Shown here piece by piece: positions 1-10,481 of a DNA stretch of 64,000 nt. Below the pieces are notes generated by a model. That model was not told the origin of the DNA. It did no database searches and saw only the letters and a program-made list of their open reading frames with translations. Position 1 is the stretch's first letter, and each line of letters starts with the position of its first letter. This stretch comes from Cylicocyclus nassatus (taxonomy: Eukaryota; Nematoda; Chromadorea; Rhabditida; Strongylidae). The stretch spans positions 74,492,792-74,556,791 of the forward strand of contig CATQJL010000305.1 in the NCBI GenBank assembly GCA_958299035.1. Direction: 5' to 3'. The position numbers and the translations under genes are program-made.

Positions 1-208
1 AATCGACCTCTTTGGGCTTTTTCTTGTTGTAGCTAGAGGTTAGTACCGCTTCTTTTGAGTTAATAGCCGCTAGGCCGCTAGGAGAGCTAGTTATTTATCA
101 GCTGAGATTTTCCGCTCGGATGATTTTGAACGCGAGGTAGTCTTGTAATTTTTCTCACGAGAAGCGAAGAATTTCGATATTTTTCTTTTTCACTTAATTG
201 TTCTGCAG

Positions 209-240
209 CGTAGTGGTGAAAGCCTAAGCACGTCATGTAG
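209..240 (+). CDS. Possible upstream exon of the glycoprotein gene
   Basis: A strong acceptor (AATTGTTCTGCAG) precedes ten open codons (RSGESLSTSC) plus two bases. The phase fits exon 1171-1273 exactly: AG plus C gives Ser. The donor (TAG/GTCCAAG) is weak. A 671 bp MITE sits between the two. The rest of 1-384 shows no gene I can support. Confidence 0.3.
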
Positions 241-384
241 GTCCAAGCAATATAATGTACTTGTATGGCATTCCCAGAAGGCTACATTGCTTGAAATGTC
301 CTAGAAATTTTCTCAAGACTTGCTCATGTAAGCATGCTTGAAGTTTGGAAAGAACAACTCAGAAACCAAAGCGACTTCAAAATA

Positions 385-1055
385 CAGGGTGTCCGTAAAG
401 TATGTATACACTGTTTGATCGTTAATATCTTTCCTCCCAACAAGTCTTTTGTCTTGCTTCAGGTACCGTTTTGTAGAGCTGGCTTCAACTTAGACTTACA
501 GTATGGAGCGAATCATGTATTGCTTTTCATTACTGTAGGATTACGAACTTCCAGCATATGGAACCAATGTGAAATATACCACTTAACAAAATTTTCTTCA
601 AAAAATCTGAAAATGGTGTACTAGGGTTTTCGCGCATGCTGATTCACCCAACAACTTTTTACAAGTGTTTTCGGCTTTTTTGACGGTGTAATTACATTTT
701 TGACAAATGCTGGAAATTGAGTTACCACGATTTACCGGGGATAACTTAGGAAGAAAGCATCACAGTAAAATGGGAATTTCAAATTCGAAATCAGCGGCTA
801 CCATTACCGTAGTATAAGAGTTTTTGGCTTGTATGGTTTTGTTCCGAGGCAGAATATAGCCTCCAATGGCCTAAAATCTTTGTCGAAGTTCGTACATAAT
901 CCTACAGTAATGAAGAGAGATAGATGATTCGCTCCAAACTGTAAATCTAAGTTTAACCTCGCTCTACAAAACGCTATCTGAAGCAAGGCAAAATTCTTGT
1001 TGGGAGGAAAGATATTAATGATCAAACAGTGTATACATACTTTACGGACACTCTG
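385..1055. mobile_element. CAGGGTGTCC-type TA-inserting MITE (copy 1)
   Basis: 671 bp element with terminal inverted repeats. The left end begins CAGGGTGTCCGTAAAGTATG; the right end is the matching inverse finishing in ACTCTG. TA flanks both sides (383-384 and 1056-1057), as for Tc1/mariner insertion. Four more copies lie at 32106, 33801, 57190 and 60851. The ORFs inside contain mirrored TIR sequence and no transposase motif was seen, so it is non-autonomous. Confidence 0.85.
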
Positions 1056-1170
1056 TATAATAAGTTCATCCCTAAAAAAATCTTCAAGATTCATTTTTTC
1101 ATTTTTTTCTAGGCCGTTACACAGTTCCATTTCTAAAGCCGGAACGCTGGTATGCGTTATCATTTACTAG

Positions 1171-4100
1171 CGAGAATACGGTAGATGGAGAAGTAAACGT
1201 AAACAAAGAGACCCGGCTTATACGGACCACTAGCCGTCAACACAATGTCACTGCTCCTGAGGATTTGTATGAGGTATCTCAATTATTGAATCAGTTTTGG
1301 ATAGTTCAAAAGAGATTTTTTTTGCTAAAAATGCTATCCTATTCTAGAAGTTGGCTAAAAATGCTATCCTATTTTAGAAGTTGCTGCCTTAAAAAATTCC
1401 TCAATGATTTAGGTCGAAGTGCATCGGGATCTTGATGGAGAAATAAATGCAGAAAAGATTTATATCACACTGAAGTGGAGGGGAGCAGAGAGGTAAATCC
1501 TAATAAAGTAACGAATTTAACATTACAAAAAAGGATCAAAGAAGGCTCACGCAAACTTTAATAAACTTCACTGCGTTAATAACCCATTTTGCATTTATAA
1601 TAACGGTAACTTATTTTTCGAATTTTTCAAATTTATGCCATTGTGCTCATAAAAATTGGTGCTTGCAGTTCTTGAACGCGGTTCTAACTTTTTCATCTCC
1701 TTTCGGCTAGATTTTTTCTTCCTAAGACCACGTGCATTATTTTACTTTGTGCAATTTTCCACTTTCTTGAGAATTTTTTTCCACGGATCCGGCACTCCAG
1801 AAAAAACCATTTGTGCAAGTTTTTGAATTCGTGATTCATAGTGGTTTGCCTGCAGCTCCAAGACTTTTTCTTATGAAAATGTTCTGGAAAAAAGATACTT
1901 CTTACACCGGTTTTATCCTCTGAAAAACCCTTAAGATCCATGAAAATGCCCCTTAATATTTAAAGAAATCAAAGATGTCCTATTAAAATTCACATCTTTG
2001 AAAAAAAAATAAGATGAACTAGGTCTTACTGTGAAAAAGTTTATGAAAAAAGATTTGCGGTTCAACGCCATGCATCGTTCTCCCAATTTTGGATAAAAAC
2101 ATAGATTCTGAGGCTTGGAAAAACGGTTATAATTTCCCTAGTCTGGTAAAAAAATCCCCTCGTCCCATCCTTTGCCTTTCTCCTTTGATGTATAATCTCA
2201 TAGCTGCACTAAGAAATTTACAAGTCGTAATAGAACGCTGTGTCTAATTCAATGCAGTGGACCGAACATAATCACATATCCCTTGGACATGCACACTTTT
2301 TTTTCTTATAATCTGAATTAGGTTTCCCAATGGCGAAGTGTACGTCACCGTGAAAGTACAATGTGGAACGTCTTCGACTACTGAGAACATGATTCTACAT
2401 CCAGAGGAGGATTCGGTTACCATAGAGATTTCGGTGAGAATCATTTTTTGCGTGAAATAATTCTTCCGGAGATTTATGTCACAGGATTAGAATGCCGACA
2501 AATAGCTTTCCACAGTGTTGACGTTTTTTCGCAAGTCTTAGAAAAAATTTGACTACTTCTTTAATCAACAACGGTACCTTTGTTTCGCATTCACTCGCAG
2601 GGAGTACATTACTAATTTTTTCGTTCATCACATGCAAACCGCATGCCTGGACATACATCTATGCAGAGCAAACTTTTATCTATTCCTGCTTTCCGCAAGC
2701 ATTCTTTACTTCTTGCTATCCATCCCATTTTAGACCTCTACGCGTAGTTGACTTTGAGACGCGGTCCAGCTCTTCTTGAGCTTACCTTTGGGTCTTTTAC
2801 CTGGCGCCTCCACCGCCAAGGCTGCTCCGTAATGCGACTTTCCTCCCTCCGTACATGCCCATACCATTGTAACCGGTTTTAATGCGCTCTCTGGGCAGCT
2901 AAGCTACTTTCATTTTGGCTTATATAGTGTCATTGCGGATGTGGTCTTTCAGTGTGACTCCCAAGGTCCATCGAGCATCCTTGTTTCCAAGGCGCTGAGC
3001 TTGCGCTCTTCATACCGCGTGCAAGGCCAGCACTCGCTGCCATAAAGTACTGCTGGACGGATAACGGTCCGGTGCAGTTAGGATTGTTTTGTTTCAGGCA
3101 GCCATTGTTTTTTTGCACAGATTTCTAGTTAGGTTTCTTTACATCATCCACGCTGTGTTCATGCTGCCTGTGACCTCCTCTTGTAGGCCTCTACCCTGAG
3201 ATGAGTCTGCCTGGGTACTTGTATGACGTTAGCGTCGTCTTCTGTGGCTGTTCACCATCGATGCTTATTGTACCAGGAGTTGCCATATACCATTGCCATA
3301 TATTCTGTCTTTCTGGTGCTGAGCTGCAAGCCATGCAGCTCAAGCCCATTTTTCGATTTGTCTAGTTCTCTTGTAATTCCTTTCTGGTACTTGCTTCAAT
3401 ACCACATCATCCGCCCTTAATCTGAAACTCTTTTGATTGCCCTGCTGCTGCTTGCTGAATTAGAGCGTTGTTGTGGAGCAGTATCCACAGAACGTACTCC
3501 TCGTCATGTGTTTCCGTAAGGCCCACCATATGACTTCGAAGCACCTTATCAAAGGCTTTATCCAGCTCTAGAAAGGCTGCATGAAGTTCTTTCTGCCTAT
3601 CTCCATACCTTCTCCATCGCTTTTAAACGGATGGATGACCTTGGTTATACTGATCTTTCCAGAAATCCACACTAACTCGATGACAACTCTATGATTACCT
3701 CAAAGACTCGCCTCGATTATTCGCGCGGAGATCTTTAGAGTGTGCTCATCAATCGGATTGGTCGGTAGGATGCACAAATTGCTATGTATCCTTTGTTCTT
3801 ACATAACGGAATTATTTTGCTGGGATATCAGTCGCGAGGCATACTAGCTTCTTATGATTTGATTGGAAAGGCTTGCTGACTATGAGGATCCGAACTTTCC
3901 GCATATTCTTCAAAACTCGCTTGATATGTCATCTGGGCCGGCTCCTTCCCGTTCTTTGTTTTTCACAGAGCTAGCCACATCCTCTCCCGTAACTACTGGT
4001 GGTTCCTTCTAAGGGTAGCTTCTGAGATGGATTTGAAGTGCGACCTGTAGTGGCAAACTCTTCGAAGTAGGTTTCCCTCAATGACGTCCTCTGGTTTTCT

Positions 4101-6416
4101 TAACGTCCTACCAAATTTGTTTTGATATGAAGAGAGGCTCTATATTTCTTTGTAGACTCCGCTCCTTTTCTTGCTGTCCGTTTTGTCTCACACCTCTCGC
4201 CCCAGTTGTTCGCCGAGCTCTTTCATGTACTCCTGTTTTATACAGAAGCCTTCGCAGCGTGTTTGGCTTGTTAGTTTGACTTACGATCGTCCTCTGTACA
4301 GTGTCTGCCACCGCTTGCACGCATCCCTCTTCTTTTTCATGATTTTGCACTTCGTCATTCCACAACCACATTTCTTGGTTGATCCTCCTTCTTCCTGGCT
4401 ATGTAGTTCCCAGGGTCATGTATGCTGGATCCGACATTCCAAGCTTGCCCAGGGTCTTTTTGCGTCCTCTTGCAGGCTTAAGAGAGTTGTCAGTATTGCT
4501 TGCTTCGAGGGGCTGTTGGTCTCCAATTCTTAACATTTGATGCGCGACCTGGTCGCTAATATGCATCTCTATACGTCACCTTTTCCAACAATTTATTCGT
4601 CGGCAAGAAAATTTTGTGATATTACAAAGTCACGATAATGTCTTGGATCTGCCATCTTCGCACTCTTATCTTCCTCGACATTGTGACAGCAAAACCAACA
4701 TAGCAATTTAGATGGACGTCAACTACGATTTGGAAACGTTGGACCCAGATTTGAAGAAAGTGCTTGCTCACGCTACGCCGCTAAAATGTCACAGGCAAGG
4801 CTGGAAAATGCTTAGAGATGAAAATTTGACGAAATGAGTATTATTAAGGTTATGTTGGGTGAGTTCACTCAGAACCACATCACCTTCTTTGGCAGAAACC
4901 TTCGAAAATGTTGCTGTAGAGCAATGCCAACGAATCGAGGGCACTGAAGTGACAGACTATTTAAGGCAAATGAGCCGGTACACGGTTAGTTCACAGAGGG
5001 GCAAGGTTTCTTCCAGGCGAACGGTTTTTTTAGAGCAAACCCTACAGAAAAGACTTTAAAAAATAATAATGTGGATTCTAAGCTTGTCTTCCTTGCCGTT
5101 TGAGATATCATAACCTTTGATTCAACTGGCTTGGCGGCTGGAAGGCGGGACTTTGTGACCTATTTAAGGCCTCTCGCGCCCGCGACGCAGTCTGCGTCTC
5201 TCCCGCGCGCGTGCTTTCTGATTATTACCTAGGCTCAGTTAGGTCATGAAGCCCCGCCTTCGCCGCCAAGCCAGTTGAATCAAAGGGTATTTATCGTGAG
5301 GTTACAGTAATCTTATCATACCGCGCGTGAAAAACTGGCTCTGCATGTGAGAAACTTTTGTATTCCATTTACAGCTTCTGAGGACCGTCACTGGTTAACT
5401 CTTATTGGCTAGCGAGGATACGGTAGTATACGGTAATGATTTCAGGTGGAGAAACGCGATTCTGGATATAAGCTGGTCGTGGATACGGCGATTCATGAGA
5501 ACAAGGAAGAAGGCTATGTCACTCTTACTGCCCAAAATCTTGCCAAAGTCGATAGCGAACCTCGGAAGAAAACCTTTAGGTTTATAAATTTTCCTTTCTC
5601 ATCAAGTAATATAATTTATAGGGCCATTTTCAGTACCGGAAAATCAAATGGCACATTTTGTCTACCTCTATCGTCGGATTCTGTGTATACCGTGCAGTAC
5701 AAGTACACTAAAACGAAACCATTCCAATATAGCAATGAAGAACACTTTCTTGTGGAGACACCTTCGAATTCGGAAAATTTCACCGAGTCATCTCAGCCAC
5801 TGGTCGAAACCACTTTTGAATTGGAAAATCGCACAGTGGGCGAGAACCAAGTGATCCAGATCCCGGTCGTCACCCTTTCTCGGGGAGGAGCCTTTTCAAC
5901 CGCGGACGTAAAAATGAGCATAGACCCTCTTTGTGAGGAAAATGCTACTGCTACCACAGTCGAATTTACTGATGAAAATTTAAGCAAAAAATTTGAGTTA
6001 ACTACCGTAATCTGCTCGAATTTCCCGCAAGCAAAATTTTGTAATGAGACGGGTGTTTACCCGGATTGCAGTCCAATTCTTTGCTACTCGACCGAAGTCT
6101 CCCACGAAGGAGTTGTTTACCCATCATCAGAATCTCATTGTGTAAATGTGACCGAACAAATTCCACTTAATAGATCCACCCATGTAAGGTGTTGTACAGC
6201 TTTGTTGCTCATTGTTCTTGAATTTCTATACTTATAATAAACTATTATTACTTATCTTCCCTGTTCCCTATTTCAACCAAGAAAAAGAAGGAAAAATCTT
6301 GTAATCTTACCGAGAAAGAGCAGGTTTGCGAGTCGAATGGAAATCGTTTGAAATTGATGGGACAAAAACTTTTCGACGAAATCGAGACAAACATCCGAAC
6401 ACGGCCATCCGACTGA
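1171..6416 (+). CDS. Multi-exon gene for a secreted or surface glycoprotein of unknown family
   Basis: Seven exons join with matching splice phase: 1171-1273, 1413-1492, 2322-2433, 4712-4794, 4873-4984, 5446-6183 and 6282-6416 (TGA stop). The 4795-4872 intron would use a GC donor (CACAG/GCAAGG); the others are GT-AG. About 450 residues are visible. The large exon carries at least eight N-x-S/T sites (for example NGT, NFT, NRT, NAT, NET, NVT, NRS) and many cysteines, so an extracellular beta-rich protein is likely. The first exon starts in mid-codon, so the N-terminus and signal peptide lie upstream. The third intron (2434-4711) is enlarged by a dead RTE copy, and the 4985-5445 intron holds a small MITE. 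I do not recognise the family. Confidence 0.75.
1324..1383 (+). repeat. 30 bp direct tandem repeat, two units
   Basis: Two adjacent 30 bp units (1324-1353 and 1354-1383), each starting GCTAAAAATGCTATCCTATT and differing at one base. They lie in the intron just before exon 1413-1492. A recent local duplication; no function inferred. Confidence 0.9.
2755..4560 (-). pseudogene. Degenerate 5'-truncated RTE-family retrotransposon
   Basis: Read on the minus strand with frameshifts, this is an RTE-type reverse transcriptase remnant. The RT core LELDKAFDKV reads near 3550-3590. A linker piece WNDEVQNHEKEEG lies near 4330-4365. The C-terminal region, with an LGSHTERPHPQ-like stretch and a WYGH-like stretch, lies at about 2830-3120. 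No endonuclease domain is visible, so it is truncated at its 5' end. It sits inside an intron of the plus-strand glycoprotein gene, in the opposite orientation. The piece at 2445-2755 is intron with nothing recognisable. Confidence 0.8.
5111..5289. mobile_element. Short GC-rich MITE with about 45 bp inverted ends
   Basis: The ends CCTTTGATTCAACTGGCTTG (5114 on) and its inverse (to 5287) pair, and the match extends about 45 bp inward with few mismatches. The centre holds CGCGCCCGCGACGCAGTCTG-like GC-rich sequence, unlike its AT-rich surroundings. TA flanks both ends. It lies in the intron before exon 5446. Confidence 0.8.
5345..5430 (+). repeat. Relic copy of exon 1171-1273 and its upstream intron
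   Basis: Sequence ending CTAGCGAGGATACGGTAG (about 5410-5427) closely matches the start of exon 1171 and the 40-60 bp before it, which share TTCCATTT and the CTAGCGAG(A/G)ATACGGTAG core. The copied part is cut short and runs into the acceptor of exon 5446. It suggests an old internal duplication in this gene. Confidence 0.55.
5446..6237 (+). CDS. Alternative (unspliced) 3' end of the glycoprotein gene
   Basis: If the donor at 6184 (CAT/GTAAGGT) is not used, the large exon reads on to a TAA at 6235-6237 and ends in a hydrophobic tail, TALLLIVLEFLYL. This looks like a GPI-attachment signal or a short membrane anchor. An AATAAA at 6236-6241 overlaps the stop codon and could end this shorter transcript. 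If spliced, the tail is replaced by 44 residues beginning KKKEKSCNLT and ending at 6416. Both ends look plausible by eye; which is used is inference. Confidence 0.5.
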   Translation: MEKRDSGYKLVVDTAIHENKEEGYVTLTAQNLAKVDSEPRKKTFRFINFPFSSSNIIYRAIFSTGKSNGTFCLPLSSDSVYTVQYKYTKTKPFQYSNEEHFLVETPSNSENFTESSQPLVETTFELENRTVGENQVIQIPVVTLSRGGAFSTADVKMSIDPLCEENATATTVEFTDENLSKKFELTTVICSNFPQAKFCNETGVYPDCSPILCYSTEVSHEGVVYPSSESHCVNVTEQIPLNRSTHVRCCTALLLIVLEFLYL

Positions 6417-7290
6417 ATCTGAGCTGGCGCATCAGGCGCATACTCCGGAACTCGTCCATAAACACTGAAAAAACAGACCTTGGCTTTTTACGAAAATGGA
6501 ATTTTTCAGTTCAGATCTACATCTGGTCGAATATAAGTAAACATTAAAAGCAAAGTTAACGTTGTTAGTAAACGATGTTTAACTGTGTCTTCCACAATCA
6601 GTAGAGATGATAATTAGGACATTGCGACATGACCTTGTATGGTTTTTGCAGTACTAGCTAATGTCGCATATCGAGTGTCATATTCATTAGATTGAAATGA
6701 TTTCTGTGCTCACGCAAAATAGAAAAGGATCTTTATGTTGAGTAATATAGGTTTACGTGTTTTACCCTCGAAGAACGGAACAATAATATAATTTTTTTTG
6801 AAATGCCGATAAATGATTCGTTGAGCCTGTAGTAGACGGATTTTGAATCGCTCATTTTGACAAATGGGACAGAGTACTTTGGAGGAAAAGCTTGTTTTGC
6901 AAAGAGTACAATAAACATGAGAATTTTTCAGGTTTTGAAGAACCTGCTGCAAAATTTACGGCTAAATGAAGCCTATAAGAATCTGTGTGGTCCGTATTGC
7001 TCATACATAGTAGAGCCAATGCTTAGGTTTTTTGGTATGGTTTTTGCTTACTAATTAATTTCAAGCTCGATTGTCAAATTGCCAAGCTAATACGACTTCC
7101 GTGCCGAGGTAAAGTGGGAGCTACGATGAACTACTGAGGAGAAAACGTACAATAAACGATAATCCTTTCAAAAAACAAATCGAAATTTTCTGAAGAGTAA
7201 TTTGAAGCTACACTTCAAATTTCGGAAGTCAAGCGGTGGTGAAACAAAGTCGCTTTTTCATCATTTCACCTATGAATTAGTTGCTTTAAA
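6417..7290. other. Intergenic stretch with two weak exon-like ORFs
   Basis: A plus-strand acceptor (GAGAATTTTTCAG, ending 6931) opens a frame of about 40 codons to 7054, starting VLKNLLQNLRLNEAYKN; it could be a further 3' exon of the glycoprotein gene but has no confirming donor upstream. On the minus strand 6710-6952 is an 80-codon ORF with two CxxC pairs (CTLC and CPIC, about 11 residues apart), zinc-ribbon-like. They overlap and cannot both be real. I cannot support either as a gene. Confidence 0.2.
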
Positions 7291-7292
7291 TA

Positions 7293-8212
7293 TTAGGTTG
7301 GTGCAAAAGTAATGCGCGTTTTTCTAGCCCTTCTTTCAGGACAACTTTTCTCCATCAAATTTTCTCCTTTGAAAGAAACTTAACAAACTATCAAGAAGCT
7401 CCTTTCATGCTCTATTTAATGGTGTTTAAGAGAAGCTTCTAGCCTCATTCATTGAAAATTTAAAGAGCTTCATACAACTGCACTCAAAACCTGAATTTCA
7501 TTGCACTTACTTTTTCGGCCAGAATTCAAGCGCGAGTAAAGGCCTTCTTTTGAAAATTTGACTACTGTATGTAGCAGAAATTTTCTACGTTACGCATGCT
7601 TTACTGTTTTCCTAAAAATTACTTAGACTGAGATCTCGGCGCCTCAACATGAGTAATGGTTTTGGCCATTCTGCGGCTCATAGCTTTCCTTTGAAGAAAG
7701 CAATCGCCAAAGTTTTGCTCATTTCTGTAAGCGTAAGGGTGGGCCTCCTGCTGGCAGTTTTTGCAGAAATGTGGAAGCTTTTCAGAACACAGAAAATCAA
7801 AAATCTCCATATTTTGGGATTTTGAGGGCTACGAAAAAATGTCGAAAAAAGTGGACAATTTCAAATATTATTTTTTTCCTTCTCGCAAATATTCTTTATT
7901 TGAGCTCTTTTGTACTTTTTTTGTACTACTGGCTTGCGGCTACAAGATAGTCAACTTATCATTTACACCGACAAGTCCTGAAAGAAGTTATGAGCAGTTG
8001 AAAACGAGGTTTCCAAAAAAATTTTTTTTTGCTTATCAATCCATATTTTTCCACCGATTTGCGACGTTAACATAGGTTAATGTGCGCTGTATAGAGAGAG
8101 GTTTGATGCCTTTGATGAACTTTGCCGCACTAAAAAATATGGATTTTTTAGAAGGTTATAGCACGTCAAAGTGAGAACTCGTAAAACGCACATTACTTTT
8201 GCACCAACCTAA
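7293..8212. mobile_element. Mariner-type MITE with TTAGGTTGGTGCAAAAGTAA ends
   Basis: 920 bp element. The left end TTAGGTTGGTGCAAAAGTAA matches the inverse at the right end perfectly over the first 20 bases, and TA flanks both sides (7291-7292 and 8213-8214). From memory, the same terminal sequence is carried by mariner elements of the irritans/cecropia groups, including the human MADE1 family. The interior has only short ORFs (longest 104 codons, Phe/Tyr-rich), so it needs a transposase from elsewhere. Confidence 0.9.
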
Positions 8213-8214
8213 TA

Positions 8215-8804
8215 GAATTCTGAAATTAGCAAATTTATGTATACTCCATAGCAGATTGTTGTGCTCTGATAATTCTTCTTACAATGCAGTCGAGAGCCCT
8301 TTCAGTACTCTAAAAATTTATTTTGCTGCAAATTTGTTATTTGACATCTTCTATCAAACCACAGTCTCTTCTTCAAAAATGACTTTCTTATACGAATGGC
8401 GATTAAAATCAAGGCACAGCATTTCTGGTACCGCGGCCAAAAAGGTGCCAGTATAGAAACTTTGTTAAAATTTGCAAGCTACAAAAGACTTATGTGTTGA
8501 TCAGATTCTGCAGACTCTCATATACCGTGATTTCATTATTTATAGTAGATGATGGAATATTTTGGTCCCCATTGGGTTAGAATTGATTAAAGTCGCTATA
8601 TAATTCCGACGTAATTAAGGCTGCAAAGTACATGCAACCTTGACTTTGCAGTCAATTTAGACGATGATGATAAAAATAGAGGAGAGGATTAGGGCAAAGC
8701 TTGCACTTGTAATTCCACAAAACCCATTCTGTGATTGAATCTCGAACAAAAAAGATCTACGAAGATATTTTCAAAAAAGTCGACTTAATCGGTGAAAAGA
8801 AACA
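8215..8804. other. No recognisable feature
   Basis: AT-rich sequence between the mariner MITE and the Helitron-like pair. I see no exon with both splice sites and no repeat ends. Confidence 0.4.
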
Positions 8805-8823
8805 TCTTATATATAAAGCTGAA

Positions 8824-8862
<39 letters not shown>

Positions 8863-9292
8863 ATGTCTGTCTGTCTGTATGTGTGTACGTATGTTCCGAA
8901 TAGAAAATTCCATTTCTGAACCGATCGGGACCAAACTTGGCACACATACACTTCGGGCCCCGGCGCGTGTCATAGGCTACTTTTCGTATCGATCGATATC
9001 GATTTTATCGATTTTTTGCAAAATTTGAGCTACGGGGCTGGGAGTTGGCACAGGGGGGTAAATGAGCACGGGGATTCCGCGTAATCAGCATGCTCGATTA
9101 CCCCCTGTGCCAAATCCCAGCCCCCTAGCCAAATTTTGCAAAAAATCGATAAAATCGACATCGATCGATAACGAAAAGTGGACTGTGACACCCGCCGGGG
9201 CCGAAGTGTATGTGTGCCAAGTTTGGTCCCGATCGGTTCAGAAATGGAATTTTCTATTCGGAACATACGGCGGAGCCGGGTAAGCCAGCTAG
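8805..9292 (+). mobile_element. Helitron-like non-autonomous element, unit 1
   Basis: Starts TCTTATATATAAAGCTGAAT after a host A (8804) and ends GTAAGCCAGCTAG at 9292. A short hairpin (CGGC-GGA-GCCG) lies about 10 bases before the CTAG end. TC start, 3' hairpin and CTAG end are Helitron hallmarks. A GTCT microsatellite follows the 5' end. The rest is a near-perfect internal palindrome built on GTTCCGAATAGAAAATTCC and its inverse. No Rep/helicase is present. The general plan (GTCY microsatellite plus inverted repeats) also recalls Helentron-associated elements of insects. Confidence 0.75.
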
Positions 9293-10472
9293 TCTTATAT
9301 ATAAAGCTGAATGTCTGTTTGTCTGTATGTCTGTCTGTCTGTCTGTCTGTGTGTACGTATGTTCCGAATAGAAAATTCCATTTCTGAACCGATCCGGACC
9401 AAACTTGGCACACATACACTTCGGGCCCCGGCGGGTGTCATAGGCTACTTTTCGTCATCGATCGATATCGATTTTATCGATTTTTATCGATTTTTTTGCT
9501 GAGTTCACCTACGGGGCTGGGAGTTGGCACAGGGGGGTAATCGAGCATGGGGATTCTGAATACAATATTGGTTTTCAGGATTATCGATTACTTTTATCGA
9601 TTTTATCGATTTTTTTGCAAAGTTTGAGCTACGGGGCTGGGAGTTGGCACAGGGGGGTAATCGAGCATGGGGATTCCGAATACAATATTGGTTTTCAGGA
9701 TTATCGATTACTTTTATCGATTTTATCGATTTTTTTGCAAAGTTTGAGCTACGGGGCTGGGAGTTGGCACAGGGGGGTAATCGAGCATGGGGATTCCGAA
9801 TACAATATTGGTTTTCAGGATTATCGATTACTTTTATCGATTTTATCGATTTTTTTGCAAAGTTTGAGCTAGGGGGCTGGGAGTTGGCACAGGGGGGTAA
9901 TCGAGCATGCTGATCATCCCCAAGGGGGGTGATCAGCATGCTCGAACACCCCTGTGCCAAATTCCAGCCCCCTAGCTCAAATTTTCAAAAAATCGATAAA
10001 ATCGATAAAAGTAATGGGCGATCTTGAAAACTAGTATTGTATTCGTAATCTGCATGCTCGATTACCCTCTGTGCAAACTCCCAGCCCCGCAGGTCAAACT
10101 TTGCAAAAAAATCGATAAAATCGATAAAAGTAATGGACGATCCTGAAAACTAATATTGTATTCGGAATCCCCATGCTCACTTCCCCCCTGTGCCAACTCC
10201 TAGCCCTGTAGGTGAACTCTGCCAAAAAATCGATAAAATCAATAAAAGTAATCGATAATTCTGAAAACTAATATTGTATCCGGAATCCTCATGCTCACTT
10301 CCCCCCTGTGCCAACTCCTAGCCCTGTAGGTGAACTCTGCAAAAAAATCGATAAAAATCGGTAAAATCGACATCGATCGATAACGAAAAGTGGACTGTGA
10401 CACCCGCCGGGGCCCGAGGTGTATGTGTGCCAAGTTTGGTTCGGATACGGCGGAGCCGGGTAAGCCAGCTAG
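9293..10472 (+). mobile_element. Helitron-like element, unit 2, joined head-to-tail to unit 1
   Basis: Begins TCTTATATATAAAGCTGAAT directly after the CTAG of unit 1 and ends in the same hairpin plus GCCAGCTAG at 10472, followed by host T. It is longer (1180 bp) because the palindrome arms carry 120 bp tandem units: three on the left arm near 9519-9878 at exactly 120 bp spacing, and similar inverted units across 9926-10330. Each unit holds ATCGATTTTATCGATT-type motifs and a GGCACAGGGGGGTAATCGAG box. Translated ORFs here are by-products of the repeat. Confidence 0.75.
9519..9878 (+). repeat. 120 bp tandem repeat inside Helitron-like unit 2
   Basis: Three nearly identical 120 bp units starting at GGGAGTTGGCACAGGGGGGT. 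Base changes between units are few (for example GATTCTG versus GATTCCG). The inverse units at 9926-10330 are more diverged. Confidence 0.9.
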
Positions 10473-10481
10473 TATGTTATA

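Noticed and set aside
8731..9502. Several overlapping 60-130 codon ORFs on both strands
   Set aside because: They are translations of the GTCT microsatellite and palindromic arms of the Helitron-like elements.
9293..10472. CRISPR-like array of 120 bp units
   Set aside because: Units are contiguous without spacers, and the context is a eukaryotic transposon.
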